This document shows, one piece after another, positions 7,913 to 17,308 of a stretch of 64,000 nucleotides of DNA. Position 1 is the stretch's first letter. Every line of letters begins with the position of its first letter. Made by a program: the position numbers and the translations under genes. The notes under the pieces were generated by a model. That model had not been told where the DNA came from. It made no database searches and saw only the letters and a list, made by a program, of their open reading frames with translations. Origin of the DNA: Alphaproteobacteria bacterium PA2 (GTDB lineage: Bacteria > Pseudomonadota > Alphaproteobacteria > Caulobacterales > Caulobacteraceae); the NCBI GenBank assembly GCA_002256425.1, contig NKIZ01000001.1:248001-312000 (forward strand), read 5' to 3'.

Positions 7913-8422
7913 ATGATCTTCACCGCGACGTCTGACGGCCGGTTTGACCTGGGCGACCGCACCTGCCCCTGCGCCCTGGGCAAGGGCGGGGTGGTCAGTG
8001 CGGAAAACAAGCGCGAAGGCGATGGCGGTTCGCCCATCGGAACCTGGCCGATCCGGGAAATCCTCTACCGCCCCGACCAGAGGTTTTCGAAATTCATGGG
8101 GATCGAGATCGCCCACGCCCCGATCGCCCCGGACGACGGCTGGTGCGATGCGCCGGGTGACCCCAACTATAACCGCAGGATCACCTTTCCCTTCGGGGCC
8201 AGCGCCGAGCACCTGTGGCGGGAAGACCGGGTCTACGACGTGGTGGTGGTTCTGGGGTACAATGACGACCCGCCGGTTCCCGGCAAGGGCTCGGCCATAT
8301 TCCTGCACCTGGCCCGGCCTGGTTACACCCCAACAGAGGGCTGCGTGGCCCTGGGCGACGCCGACATGGAGGCCTTCCTGGCCCGGGTAAGGCCCGGTGA
8401 TTCGGTTCGGATCGCGCTTTGA
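7913..8422 (+). CDS. L,D-transpeptidase (YkuD) family protein
   Basis: A 169-residue protein that consists mainly of a YkuD catalytic domain. The active site is HLARPGYTPTEGCVALG (about residues 125-141), with histidine and the nucleophile cysteine in the order expected for L,D-transpeptidases. These enzymes form 3-3 cross-links in peptidoglycan or attach proteins to it. There is no obvious signal peptide, as in a subgroup of YkuD proteins, so localisation is uncertain. It starts 112 bp from the divergent response regulator. Confidence 0.87.
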   Translation: MIFTATSDGRFDLGDRTCPCALGKGGVVSAENKREGDGGSPIGTWPIREILYRPDQRFSKFMGIEIAHAPIAPDDGWCDAPGDPNYNRRITFPFGASAEHLWREDRVYDVVVVLGYNDDPPVPGKGSAIFLHLARPGYTPTEGCVALGDADMEAFLARVRPGDSVRIAL

Positions 8423-8429
8423 TTTGAAA

Positions 8430-8484
8430 AGTCAGAGCCTGTTTGAGTCCGAAAACCGGTTCCCACTTTTCGGAACAGGCTCTA
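8430..8484. repeat. Dispersed inverted repeat (CCGAAAACCGGTTCCCAC type)
   Basis: AGAGCCTGTTTGAGTCCGAA is partly mirrored by TTTTCGGAACAGGCTCTA; the arms AGAGCCTGTT and AACAGGCTCT pair around the core CCGAAAACCGGTTCCCAC. It lies between two convergent genes and may act as a bidirectional terminator. A degenerate second copy is at 55620-55665. This repeat type occurs many times in alphaproteobacterial genomes. Confidence 0.75.
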
Positions 8485-9129
8485 GGCCCGGGAGCCGAAC
8501 AGGGCTGAGCCGACCCGCACGCTGGTGGCGCCGAAGCGGACGGCGGTCTCGAAGTCGCCGCTCATGCCCATGGAGAGCTTTTCCACACCATTGCGGGCGG
8601 CGATCCTGCCCAGCAGGGCGAAGTGGGGCCCCGCCGGCTCATCGGCCGGGGGAATGCACATGAGCCCCTCGATCCCGAAGGACCTGCGGGCCAGGGCGAT
8701 GAAGGCGTCGGCCTCCTTCGGCATGACGCCCGCCTTCTGCGGCTCCTCGCCGGTATTGACCTGGACATAGAGGCGGGGCGCTTTGCCCTGTTTCTGGATC
8801 TCGTCGGCCAGGGCGGCGATCAGCTTTTCCCGGTCCAGGGTCTCGATCACATCGAAAAAGCCGACGGCTTCCCTGGCCTTGTTGGACTGCAGGGGACCGA
8901 TCAGGCGAAGCTCGATCTCCGCCCGGCGTTCAGTCCAGCGGGTCATGGCCTCCTGGACGCGGTTTTCCCCATAGACCCGGTGGCCGCCCTCCCAGACCGG
9001 GGCGATGTCCTCCCAGGCCTGCATTTTCGACACGGCGACCAGAGTGGCGGCGCCTGCCGGGCGACCCGCCGCCTTTTCAGCGTCGGCGATCCGGGTCAGA
9101 ACAGCATCGAGTTTCGGGGAGGTCGACAT
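8482..9129 (-). CDS. PLP homeostasis protein (YggS/PROSC family)
   Basis: A 215-residue member of the YggS family, which binds PLP without a known catalytic reaction and affects vitamin B6 and amino acid balance. The PLP lysine is in LVAVSKMQ (about residue 35). HRVYGENRVQEA, LIGPLQSNKA, VQVNTGEEPQKAG, GLMCIPP and LSMGMSGDFETAV are all family signatures. The open frame extends further upstream but the ATG at 9129 gives the conserved N-terminal length. Divergent from the ThiE-like gene. Confidence 0.93.
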   Translation of the reverse strand: MSTSPKLDAVLTRIADAEKAAGRPAGAATLVAVSKMQAWEDIAPVWEGGHRVYGENRVQEAMTRWTERRAEIELRLIGPLQSNKAREAVGFFDVIETLDREKLIAALADEIQKQGKAPRLYVQVNTGEEPQKAGVMPKEADAFIALARRSFGIEGLMCIPPADEPAGPHFALLGRIAARNGVEKLSMGMSGDFETAVRFGATSVRVGSALFGSRA

Positions 9130-9139
9130 TTTCTGGACC

Positions 9140-9718
9140 GTGCAAAGAACGGCGGCCTGTCTAGGACGGCGCGGCGGCGGCGGAAAGAGGCTTCCGCCCC
9201 TTCTGGTCTTCACCGATCCGGCGCGGACACCGGATGTGGAGGCCCTGGCCGCCGGACTGGGACGGGGGACAGCCCTGGTCTACCGGGCCTTTGGAGCGCC
9301 GGATGCCGAAGCCGTGGCGCGGCGCTTGCTGAAAATGGCCCGGCGGCAGGGTTTCCTGCTGCTGATCGGCGCCGACTTCCGGCTGGCGGGGCGGATCGGC
9401 GCCCATGGGGTGCACCTGCCGGAACGGCTGGCCCATCTGGCGCCCGCCCTGCGGCGACCGGGCTTTCGGGTGACAGCGGCGGCTCATTCGGCCCGGGCCC
9501 TGCGGGCGAAGGGCGTCGACGCTGTGGTGCTTTCGGCGATCTTTCCGTCAGCCAGTCCATCGGCGGGACGGCCGATCGGCGCGCTCAAGCTGGCGCAGAT
9601 GGTGAGGATCTCGGCCAGCCCGGTCTATGCCCTGGGCGGAATCAACGACAGCACCGCGCCAGCCCTGACCGGAACCGGCGTCGTCGGCATGGCCGGCGTG
9701 TCTTTTTCTAGAACTTGA
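9140..9718 (+). CDS. ThiE/TenI-like thiamine phosphate synthase family protein
   Basis: About 192 residues of a TIM-barrel protein resembling thiamine phosphate synthase: LLVFTDPARTPD (strand 1), GVHLPERL, VTAAAHSARAL, VVLSAIFPSASP and VYALGGIND. The usual catalytic residues are not all conserved (the GVSTH and GPVFPTxTK motifs are altered), so it may be a diverged homologue and not an active ThiE. The start is uncertain: no ATG in frame fits, and a GTG at 9140, eleven bases from the divergent yggS-type start, is the most plausible. Its stop overlaps the convergent ntrZ stop. Confidence 0.75.
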   Translation: MQRTAACLGRRGGGGKRLPPLLVFTDPARTPDVEALAAGLGRGTALVYRAFGAPDAEAVARRLLKMARRQGFLLLIGADFRLAGRIGAHGVHLPERLAHLAPALRRPGFRVTAAAHSARALRAKGVDAVVLSAIFPSASPSAGRPIGALKLAQMVRISASPVYALGGINDSTAPALTGTGVVGMAGVSFSRT

Positions 9719-10091
9719 AGGCGGTCTCGAGACGAACCCGGGGCGCGCTGTCCTGGGGTTGGGTCTTCTTGTAGACGGGCAGGGCGGGTTGATCACCCAG
9801 GCCGACGGCGCCGCCGATCCTCAAGGAGGGGGTCAGGCGGAAATAGGCTCCGGCCTGGACATCGTTCAGGACTGCGCCGCGATCCACCGACTGGTCCAGA
9901 TTCAGGGTCATGCCCCAGCGACCGCGACGGGCGTCCCACTTGATGGACTGGCCACCATTGGCGCTGACCGCGGTGACATCGGCGCGGACCGTGAAGTTGG
10001 GCGTCTTGAAAGGCGTCTCGGCGTGGGCGGCCGTCGTCGCGCCGAGAATCGCAACGGCTGCAGACCAGCAAAGAACCGACTTACGAGACAT
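9708..10091 (-). CDS. ntrZ: NtrZ-family periplasmic regulatory protein
   Basis: A 127-residue exported protein. Residues 1-25 form a signal peptide ending AAHA. The mature part has RWGMTLNLDQSVDRG, AGAYFRLTPSLRIGGAVGLGD and a terminal RVRLETAFKF, which I recognise as the NtrZ family. In Caulobacter crescentus NtrZ is a periplasmic inhibitor of the sensor kinase NtrY. No ntrY or ntrX is in this window. A TTG nine bases upstream is an alternative start; the ATG at 10091 is preferred. Confidence 0.8.
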   Translation of the reverse strand: MSRKSVLCWSAAVAILGATTAAHAETPFKTPNFTVRADVTAVSANGGQSIKWDARRGRWGMTLNLDQSVDRGAVLNDVQAGAYFRLTPSLRIGGAVGLGDQPALPVYKKTQPQDSAPRVRLETAFKF

Positions 10092-10343
10092 GACTACCAA
10101 TTGGTCCCAACACCTTTGATTTGCAAGACAGGCGCAAACCAGAACGCGATTAAGAGCCCCGATACCCGGAGGTCAACACCACAATAAGCCATAATCTGTC
10201 ACCAATGTACGAATCCCTCTCACCCTGTGGCGACGAGGTCACGAGTTTCCTGTTTGGCGGATGTCCCGGCGTTGTTATAGAGGGCGTCGGCGCGGGGCGG
10301 CGCCGCGTCCTTCAACCGGCGCGTAGGAATTTTTTTGGAGCGG

Positions 10344-10856
10344 ATGCAGATGCCGTTTGAGCGCGGAAATTGGATGCGGGGAATCACCGCCGGTGTCTTG
10401 GCCCTGAGCCTGACAGCCCTGGGCGCCTGTTCCAGCACGAAGGCTCCCGGGAACCAGGATGGCGGCAGGTTCAGCCTGAACCCCTTCGGTGGCGGCAAGT
10501 CCAGCAGCCCGGCGTCCAGCGACGCTCCGGCCATCGGCGTCAACGGCTTCCTGTGGCGGGCGACCCTGGACACCCTGTCCTTCATGCCCCTGGTTTCGGC
10601 CGACCCCTATGGCGGCGTGGTCATCACCGACTGGTACATCAATCCGGAAAAGACCGATGAGCGCTTCAAGTGCACGGTCTACATCCTGGATTCCCGCCTG
10701 CGGGCCGATGGCCTGAATGTTGCGGTCTTCAAGCAGGCCAAGGATCCGTCCGGTAACTGGGTGGATGTCGCCGCCGCGCCGCAGACCGAAACCGACATCG
10801 AGAACGCCATCCTGACCAAGGCCCGTCAGCTCCGACTATCCAACGTCCGGGGCTAG
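10344..10856 (+). CDS. DUF3576 lipoprotein
   Basis: A 170-residue lipoprotein: basic N-terminus, hydrophobic segment and lipobox LGAC (cysteine about residue 29), then a Ser/Gly-rich linker, then the DUF3576 core (GVNGFLWRATLDTLSFMP, VITDWYINPEKTDERFKC, VYILDSRLRADGL). TTGGAG sits just upstream of the ATG at 10344. It precedes leuS, as in related genomes. Function unknown; probably cell envelope. The 240 bp upstream (10101-10343) holds no other gene I can see. Confidence 0.88.
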   Translation: MQMPFERGNWMRGITAGVLALSLTALGACSSTKAPGNQDGGRFSLNPFGGGKSSSPASSDAPAIGVNGFLWRATLDTLSFMPLVSADPYGGVVITDWYINPEKTDERFKCTVYILDSRLRADGLNVAVFKQAKDPSGNWVDVAAAPQTETDIENAILTKARQLRLSNVRG

Positions 10857-10977
10857 GGCCTCAGCGCCAGCAGGGCGCGAGCGCCAGTTCATCTGAAGTC
10901 ACCCTGGGCGCGGGATCGGCGCCCAGAGTCCGCTCGCCATTTTCATTGCCTGTCAAACCACGCTAAAGCCTGACCTC

Positions 10978-13563
10978 ATGGCCCGATACAATCCCAAAGA
11001 GACCGAACCCAAGTGGCGCGCCGCCTGGGACGCCGCCAAGGTTTTCGAAGCCGGCCCCCCCGCTCCCGGCAAGCCGAAATACTATGTCCTGGAAATGTTC
11101 CCCTATCCGTCGGGGCGGCTGCACATGGGCCATGTGCGCAACTACGCCCTGGGGGATGTCATTGCCCGGTTCAAGCGGGCGAGGGGCTTCAACGTCCTGC
11201 ACCCCATGGGCTGGGACGCTTTTGGCCTGCCGGCCGAGAACGCCGCCATGGAGCGCGGGGTCGATCCCAAGGCCTGGACCTATGACAATATCGCCCGGAT
11301 GCGGTCCGAGCTGAAGGAGCTGGGCCTGTCCATCGACTGGTCCCGGGAATTCGCCACCTGCGATCTGGCCTATTACGGCCAGCAGCAGGCCTGGTTCCTG
11401 GAGCTGTTCAAGACCGGCCTGGTCTATCGCAAGGAAGGGGTCGTCAACTGGGACCCGGTGGACCAGACCGTCCTGGCCAATGAGCAGGTGGTGGACGGCC
11501 GCGGCTGGCGCTCGGGCGCCGTGGTGGAAAAGCGCAAGCTGAACCAGTGGTTCCTGCGCATTACCGACTATGCCAATGACCTGGCCGACAGCCTGGCCAC
11601 CCTGGACCGCTGGCCCGACAAGGTCCGGACCATGCAGGAGAACTGGATCGGCCGGTCAAAGGGCCTGCGCTTCAGCTTCAATTTCACCGACCCCGCGCCC
11701 GCCGGTTTCGCCGAGGGTCTGGAGGTCTACACCACCCGGCCCGACACCCTCTATGGCGCGAGCTTTGTCGGCGTTGCGCCTGACCATCCCCTGGCCGAGC
11801 AGATCGCCGCGCAGAATCCCGCGGCGGCGGCCTTCATCGCCGAATGCCGGAAGGGCGGCGCCTCCCAGGCTGAAATCGATACGGCCGAGAAGATCGGCTT
11901 CGACACCGGCCTGACCGTGGCCCATCCCTTTGACCCGGCCTGGCGCCTGCCGGTCTGGATCGCCAACTTCATCCTGATGGATTACGGCACGGGCGCCATC
12001 TTCGCCTGTCCGGCCCATGACCAGCGGGATCTGGACTTCGCCCGCAAATACGACCTGCCCGTCAAGGCGGTGGTCCTGCCCCCCGGCGAAAACCCAGACA
12101 CCTTCACGGTCGGAGACGAGGCCTATACGGGCCCTGGCCTGATCTTCAATTCCCGCGATCTCGACGGGATGGATGTGGAGACGGCCAAGGCCGCCGCCAT
12201 TGCGCAGATCGAGGCCCTGGCCCAGGGCAAGGGCGCCACCGTCTTCCGCCTGCGTGACTGGGGCGTCGCCCGCCAGCGGGGCTGGGGCTGTCCGATCCCG
12301 GTGGTCCATTGCGAGGCCTGCGGCGTGGTTCCCCTGCCGGCCAGCGCCCTGCCCGTGGCCCTGCCCGACGACCTGGAATTCGGCAAGCCGGGCAATGCCC
12401 TCGACCGCCACCCCACCTGGAAGCACACCAGCTGCCCGACCTGCGGCAAGGCGGCCCTGCGGGAAACCGACACCCTGGACACCTTTGTGGACTCGTCCTG
12501 GTATTTCGCCCGCTTCACCAATCCGGACTCGGCCTCGCCCATCGACAAGGCCGCGGCGGACTACTGGCTGCCGGTGGACCAGTATGTAGGCGGCATCGAG
12601 CATGCGGTCCTGCACCTGCTCTATGCCCGCTTCGTCACCAAGGCCCTGGCCGACCAGGGCATGCTGAGCGCAAGGGAGCCCTTCGCCGGCCTGTTCACCC
12701 AGGGCATGGTGACCCATGAGACCTATCGCCGGCAGTCCGGGGAATGGGTCGAGCCCCGGGATCTGGAAATCTACAATGAGGGCCAGACCCGTCGCGCCCG
12801 GCTGATCGAAACCGGTGAGCCCCTGGTGCTGGGCGATGTCGAGAAGATGTCCAAGTCCAAGAAGAATACCGTGGCGCCCGAGGAAATCTTCGAGGTCTAT
12901 GGCGTGGACGCGGCGCGGCTCTTCGTCCTGTCGGACTCCCCGCCAGAGCGGGACACCCAGTGGTCCAATTCCGGGGTTGAGGGCGCCTGGCGGTTCGTCA
13001 ACCGGGTCTGGGCCGAAGTTGAAAGCCAGCCCGCCGGACCCTTTGCCGCCGGATCTGATGATCCGGCCGCCGACGCCGTGCGCCGGGGCTCCCACAGGCT
13101 GATCAAGGCCATGACCGAGGCCATTGAAAGCTTCCGGTTCAATTCCGGCATCGCCCGTCTCTATGAGTTCCTGAACCTGATGAAGGAACACAAGGCCGAG
13201 GGCGCCAGCCCGGCCCTGCTGGCGGCCCGGGCCGAGTCCCTGTCGGCCTTCACCCGGCTGATCGCCCCCTTCACGCCTCACCTGGCCGAAGAGTGCTGGG
13301 TCCAGCTGGGCAAGACCGGCCTGGTGGTCGAGGCGCCCTGGCCCGAGTTTGATCCAGCCCTCACCCAGGATGCGGTGGTGACCCTGCCGGTCCAGGTCAA
13401 TGGTAAGCGCCGGGGCGAAATCCAGGCGCCCGCCGGGGCCGAACCGGCCGAGGTGGAGAAAATGGTGCTTGACGATCCGGAGATCACAAGGCGCCTTGAG
13501 GGCCTGACCATTCGCAAGGTGATCGTCGTGAAGGATCGTATCGTCAACATCGTGGCCGCCTGA
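10978..13563 (+). CDS. leuS: Leucyl-tRNA synthetase
   Basis: LeuRS charges tRNA-Leu, 861 residues, the normal bacterial size. The class I signature HIGH is present as LHMGHVRNY near residue 44 and KMSKS as EKMSKSKKN near residue 623. The CP1 editing domain (about 220-410) has [13 protein letters not shown] and [18 protein letters not shown]. The anticodon-binding domain and the C-terminal tail ([16 protein letters not shown]) are complete. The stop overlaps the lptE start by 1 bp (TGATG), so translation is probably coupled. Confidence 0.98.
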   Translation: MARYNPKETEPKWRAAWDAAKVFEAGPPAPGKPKYYVLEMFPYPSGRLHMGHVRNYALGDVIARFKRARGFNVLHPMGWDAFGLPAENAAMERGVDPKAWTYDNIARMRSELKELGLSIDWSREFATCDLAYYGQQQAWFLELFKTGLVYRKEGVVNWDPVDQTVLANEQVVDGRGWRSGAVVEKRKLNQWFLRITDYANDLADSLATLDRWPDKVRTMQENWIGRSKGLRFSFNFTDPAPAGFAEGLEVYTTRPDTLYGASFVGVAPDHPLAEQIAAQNPAAAAFIAECRKGGASQAEIDTAEKIGFDTGLTVAHPFDPAWRLPVWIANFILMDYGTGAIFACPAHDQRDLDFARKYDLPVKAVVLPPGENPDTFTVGDEAYTGPGLIFNSRDLDGMDVETAKAAAIAQIEALAQGKGATVFRLRDWGVARQRGWGCPIPVVHCEACGVVPLPASALPVALPDDLEFGKPGNALDRHPTWKHTSCPTCGKAALRETDTLDTFVDSSWYFARFTNPDSASPIDKAAADYWLPVDQYVGGIEHAVLHLLYARFVTKALADQGMLSAREPFAGLFTQGMVTHETYRRQSGEWVEPRDLEIYNEGQTRRARLIETGEPLVLGDVEKMSKSKKNTVAPEEIFEVYGVDAARLFVLSDSPPERDTQWSNSGVEGAWRFVNRVWAEVESQPAGPFAAGSDDPAADAVRRGSHRLIKAMTEAIESFRFNSGIARLYEFLNLMKEHKAEGASPALLAARAESLSAFTRLIAPFTPHLAEECWVQLGKTGLVVEAPWPEFDPALTQDAVVTLPVQVNGKRRGEIQAPAGAEPAEVEKMVLDDPEITRRLEGLTIRKVIVVKDRIVNIVAA

Positions 13564-14051
13564 TGCGCCGTCTGGTCCTTCCCGCCCTTCTGGCCCTGGG
13601 TCTGAGCGGTTGCGGCTTTGCGCCGCTCTATGGAACCCCCGGTGTCGCCTCCGGCCTGACCGCCATCCAGGTTTCAACCCCGGAAGGGCGGGTCGGCGCC
13701 CTGCTGCGGGAACATCTGGACGACGCCCTGGCCCGCAACAGCGCCGCGCCGCCAACCTGGCGCCTGACCACAGCCCTCGGTGAGCAGCGCTATCCCCGGG
13801 GCATCCGGATCGACAATGTCGCCACCCGTTATGAATACGTCCTGGTGGTGGACTACGCGCTGACCCCCGTCGCCGGCGCAGCAAAGCCCGCCAAGACCGG
13901 CAAGGTCCGGGTGGAAGTCACCTACGATTCCGCCGACCAGCCCTATGCTTCGATCGCCGCCCAGCAGGACGCCCAGGATCGCGCCGCCGGCGAAGCGGCC
14001 CGACGCATCCAGCTGGAACTCGCCACCTGGCTGGCCAAGCCCGGGGCCTAG
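13563..14051 (+). CDS. lptE: LPS-assembly lipoprotein LptE
   Basis: LptE is the outer-membrane lipoprotein that plugs the LptD barrel for lipopolysaccharide insertion. The 162-residue protein starts with a lipoprotein signal (lipobox LSGC, cysteine about residue 18) followed directly by GFAPLYG, the family hallmark. The rest is an alpha/beta domain with RGIRIDNVATRYEYVLVVDY. It lies between leuS and holA, the conserved order in bacteria. Confidence 0.93.
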   Translation: MRRLVLPALLALGLSGCGFAPLYGTPGVASGLTAIQVSTPEGRVGALLREHLDDALARNSAAPPTWRLTTALGEQRYPRGIRIDNVATRYEYVLVVDYALTPVAGAAKPAKTGKVRVEVTYDSADQPYASIAAQQDAQDRAAGEAARRIQLELATWLAKPGA

Positions 14052-14055
14052 ATCG

Positions 14056-15108
14056 GTGATCCTCAGCCGCCGACCCGATATCGAGCGGTTCCTCGGCCGA
14101 CCGGACGCCGAAATCCGGGTGGCCCTGATCTATGGTCGTGACACCGGCGTGGTCCGCGAGCGCGGCCAGCAGCTGGCGGCGAAGGTCACGGCCCGGCCAG
14201 ACGACCCCTTTGACGTCGCCCTGCTCAATGACAGCGACATGGACGGCGAACCCGGTCGGCTGGAGGGCGAGCTGGCGGCCCAGTCCATGATGGGCGGAAG
14301 GCGACTGGTGCGCCTGAAACTGACCTCCGAGAAATCAGGGCCTGACAAGCTGGCCGCCGAAGCCGTAGCCCGACATGCGGCTGGTGAACTCAATTCCGAA
14401 GCCTTCTTCCTCATCGAAGCCGGGGCCCTTGGGCGGGATTCCGCCGTCCGCAAGATCTGCGAGAAGTCGCCCGCCTGCGCCGTCATCCCCTGTTACGAGG
14501 ACGAGCCCGGGGACATAGCCCGACTGGTTCGCGACAGCCTGACCAGGGATGGGGTTGGCCTGACCTCTGACGCCCTGGCCCTGTTTGTCGCCCGCATGCC
14601 CAAGGAACGCGGCGTGGCCCGGCAGGAGATCGAGCGCCTGGCCCTGTTCCTGGGTCCCGGCTCGGGCATGACCGCCACCCCCAAGGATCTGGAGACCTTT
14701 CTGGGGGTCGAACCCGAAGCCTCCCTGTCCGACGCCGCCGCCGACGCCTTTGGCGGGCGCCTGGCCCAGGCCCAGCAGGGATTGCGCCGGGCCGCACAGG
14801 AGGGCGAGGCCGGACCTGCCGCTGTCCGCGCCATAGGCAATTATCTGGGACGTCTCCGCCGCACCCTGACCCTGGCCAAGAGCGGCGCGGGCCTGCAGGA
14901 AGCCGCCAAGGCCTCGGGCGTCTTCTGGAAGAGCGAGCGCGAATTCCTGCGTCAGGCCCGGGCCTGGACCCTGGCCGAGCTGGACCGCCTGCAGCCCGAA
15001 GTGCTGGCCGCAGACAAGGCCTGCAAGAGCACAGGCTCGCCAGACCACCTCATCGCCGAACGACTAGCCCTGCAGATCGCTGGTCGGGCCCGGCGGCTGG
15101 GGCTCTAA
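14056..15108 (+). CDS. holA: DNA polymerase III subunit delta
   Basis: HolA is the delta subunit that opens the beta clamp within the clamp loader; 350 residues, typical. The start is a GTG at 14056, four bases after the lptE stop, giving VILSRRPDIERFL; a longer open frame inside lptE is not used. Recognisable segments are VALIYGRDTGVVRERG, FDVALLNDSDMDGEPGRL, and the C-terminal collar domain ending ALQIAGRARRLGL. Its stop overlaps the stop of the convergent kinase gene. Confidence 0.93.
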   Translation: MILSRRPDIERFLGRPDAEIRVALIYGRDTGVVRERGQQLAAKVTARPDDPFDVALLNDSDMDGEPGRLEGELAAQSMMGGRRLVRLKLTSEKSGPDKLAAEAVARHAAGELNSEAFFLIEAGALGRDSAVRKICEKSPACAVIPCYEDEPGDIARLVRDSLTRDGVGLTSDALALFVARMPKERGVARQEIERLALFLGPGSGMTATPKDLETFLGVEPEASLSDAAADAFGGRLAQAQQGLRRAAQEGEAGPAAVRAIGNYLGRLRRTLTLAKSGAGLQEAAKASGVFWKSEREFLRQARAWTLAELDRLQPEVLAADKACKSTGSPDHLIAERLALQIAGRARRLGL

Positions 15109-17243
15109 CCCCGGGCCCTGAGGTCACTCTGGGCCAGCTCGCGACCCTCTGACCATCTGCCTATGGCCTGCAGCAGGGCCGCGGGGCTGATGGGCTTGCC
15201 GATATGGTCGTCCATCCCGGCCTCGAGGCACTTTTCCACCTGCTCGGGTAGGACATTGGCGGTCATGGCCACAATGGGGGTCATCCGGGCGGCGGTCGTG
15301 CCCAGGGCGCGGAAGGCGCGGGTTGCGCTGAGGCCATCCATCACCGGCATGTGCACGTCCATCAGGACCAGATCAAAACTGCGCGCTTCCAGGGCGTCCA
15401 GGGCCGCCTGACCATGGTCGGCCGTCTCGATCTCGATTTCGAAGGGCTGAAGCAGGGTCTGGATCAGCTCGCGGTTCACTGCGACATCCTCTACCAGAAG
15501 CAGGCGCACCGGCCGCTCGGGAGCTTCCGCCGATGGCGCAGGCGCAGCCTCAGCCAGGGCTTCGGCCCAGGGCAGGGTCAGCTCGAACCAGAAGGTAGAG
15601 CCCTTGTCCGGCTCGCTGAAGGCGCCGATTTCGCCGCCCATGAACTCAATGGTCCTGCGGCAGATGGCCAGGCCCAGGCCGGTGCCCCCGTATTCCCGGC
15701 TGACCGAGGCGTCGGCCTGGGTGAAGCGGTCAAACAGGTGCTCGATCTGGTTGGCTGGAATACCAATGCCTGTGTCAGCGACCTCGATCCGCAACCGGTC
15801 ACGGATCTCGTCAATGGGCGACTGCACCACCCGCACGGTGACCCCGCCGGCGTGGGTGAATTTCAGGGCGTTGGACACCAGATTCAGCAGGACCTGACGG
15901 ATCTTGCCGTCATCGCCTACCAGGGGGCGAATCTCACCCCGGGTCTCCAGACTGGTCCAGATATCCTTGGACTCGGCCTGACCGGCCAGAAGATCCAGGA
16001 CGGCCCGCGGCGGGGCGGCGGGATCAAAGGTGTGGGCTTCCAGCTCGACGCCGCCGGCTTCCAGCTTGGAAAAGTCGAGAATGCTGGTGACCAGTTCCAG
16101 CAGGGCCAGGCTGGCGTCATGGACCAGGCTGACATGGCGCTTGTCTTCAGCCGCCAGCCGACTGGACCGCCGCAGCACCTCGGAAAAGCCGATAATGGCG
16201 TTGAGCGGGGTCCGCAGTTCATGGGTCATGTTGGCCAGGAATTCGGACTTGGCCGCCGCGGCGTCTTCGGCCCGGCGGCGGGCCTCCACCAGCTCGGTCT
16301 CCAGGGCCTTTCGGGCCTCGATGGGCCGGGAGACCGTGAGGATCTTGGTCAGGTCCCCTTCCTTTTCCGGGGCCACCAGGCTGAAGCTGGTCTCCATCCA
16401 GATATAGCGGCCATCCTTGTGCTGCACCCGGTACTGATGGGTCATTTCGCCGCCCGTCGAGGCGAATTCCCGGACGAGGGCCGGTAACCAGGTGGCATCT
16501 TCCGGATGGAGGCTCTGGTGCCGCTCGCCCGCAAACCATTCCTCGGGGGCATAGCCCAGGACCTTGGCCATGGACGGAGAGACATAGATCTTCGTTCCCG
16601 CGGTGTCGGTCATGGAAATGACGTCGGTCAGGTTATCTGCAAGGACCCGGTACTTGCCTTCGGAGGCGGACAGGAGGTCCTGGGCCTGGTTGAATTTCTG
16701 CCTGGCGGCAAGGGCCCGGAATACGCCGTCGCAGGCGAAGATCAGGGCCAGGGCCAGAAAACCGACGACAGGTACAAGGTTGAGGTGCAGGGGATTTGGC
16801 CCGACCAGAACCCAGCCCAGCATGCCTAGACCGGGCAGGGCGCCGCCGACCAGGAAGCCGATGGGAGACTGGTAGGCATTGGTCTGGGTGAAGAAGATGA
16901 CAGACAGCCAGAGGGTGACCGCAATGGCCGCCCCCTCCGGCACGCCGGTGACCCAGAACAGGCCGCCGAGCACCATCCAGACCGAGCAACCGGACACGAG
17001 ACTGACCAGATAGGCGGCCCGCAGCTGCCTGGAGGCGATTTCGCCACGCCCCTGGCGGCGCGACACCAGCCAGGAATAGCTCTCCTGGATGAGGCTTGCG
17101 CCGTACCAGATGAAACCTGCAGCCGGCGAAATCACCTGCATGGCGAGGGCGGAGACCAGAACAGCTATGACCAGGCGAATCTTGAGGCCATCAAACGACT
17201 TCGCCGCCAGCTCGTCTAAGCCATCGTCCAGATACTCGGCCAA
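15105..17243 (-). CDS. Membrane-bound hybrid sensor histidine kinase (PAS-HisKA-HATPase-REC)
   Basis: 712 residues. Roughly 20-185 holds five or six hydrophobic segments, then a PAS domain (about 190-315) with LADNLTDVISMTDTAGTKI and a PAC tail. The H-box is LANMTHELRTPLNA (His about 350), followed by the catalytic ATPase domain with N, G1 (DTGIGIP), F and G2 (GTGLGLAIC) boxes. The C-terminal receiver (about 580-700) has VEDVAVN, the aspartate in LVLMDVHMPVMDG and the lysine in HIGKPISP. The phosphoryl output would need an HPt protein, which is not encoded nearby. Signal unknown. Confidence 0.92.
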   Translation of the reverse strand: MAEYLDDGLDELAAKSFDGLKIRLVIAVLVSALAMQVISPAAGFIWYGASLIQESYSWLVSRRQGRGEIASRQLRAAYLVSLVSGCSVWMVLGGLFWVTGVPEGAAIAVTLWLSVIFFTQTNAYQSPIGFLVGGALPGLGMLGWVLVGPNPLHLNLVPVVGFLALALIFACDGVFRALAARQKFNQAQDLLSASEGKYRVLADNLTDVISMTDTAGTKIYVSPSMAKVLGYAPEEWFAGERHQSLHPEDATWLPALVREFASTGGEMTHQYRVQHKDGRYIWMETSFSLVAPEKEGDLTKILTVSRPIEARKALETELVEARRRAEDAAAAKSEFLANMTHELRTPLNAIIGFSEVLRRSSRLAAEDKRHVSLVHDASLALLELVTSILDFSKLEAGGVELEAHTFDPAAPPRAVLDLLAGQAESKDIWTSLETRGEIRPLVGDDGKIRQVLLNLVSNALKFTHAGGVTVRVVQSPIDEIRDRLRIEVADTGIGIPANQIEHLFDRFTQADASVSREYGGTGLGLAICRRTIEFMGGEIGAFSEPDKGSTFWFELTLPWAEALAEAAPAPSAEAPERPVRLLLVEDVAVNRELIQTLLQPFEIEIETADHGQAALDALEARSFDLVLMDVHMPVMDGLSATRAFRALGTTAARMTPIVAMTANVLPEQVEKCLEAGMDDHIGKPISPAALLQAIGRWSEGRELAQSDLRARG

Positions 17244-17308
17244 CGGATGTCCTTCCCGGGTTTCAACCGCAGACTAGGGCAAATCCGTTTCGGCCCCGTT
17301 ACCGCAGG

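Noticed and set aside
11656..13884. Long minus-strand open frame across leuS and lptE
   Set aside because: A typical shadow frame of GC-rich coding DNA; the plus-strand leuS is complete with all class I motifs.
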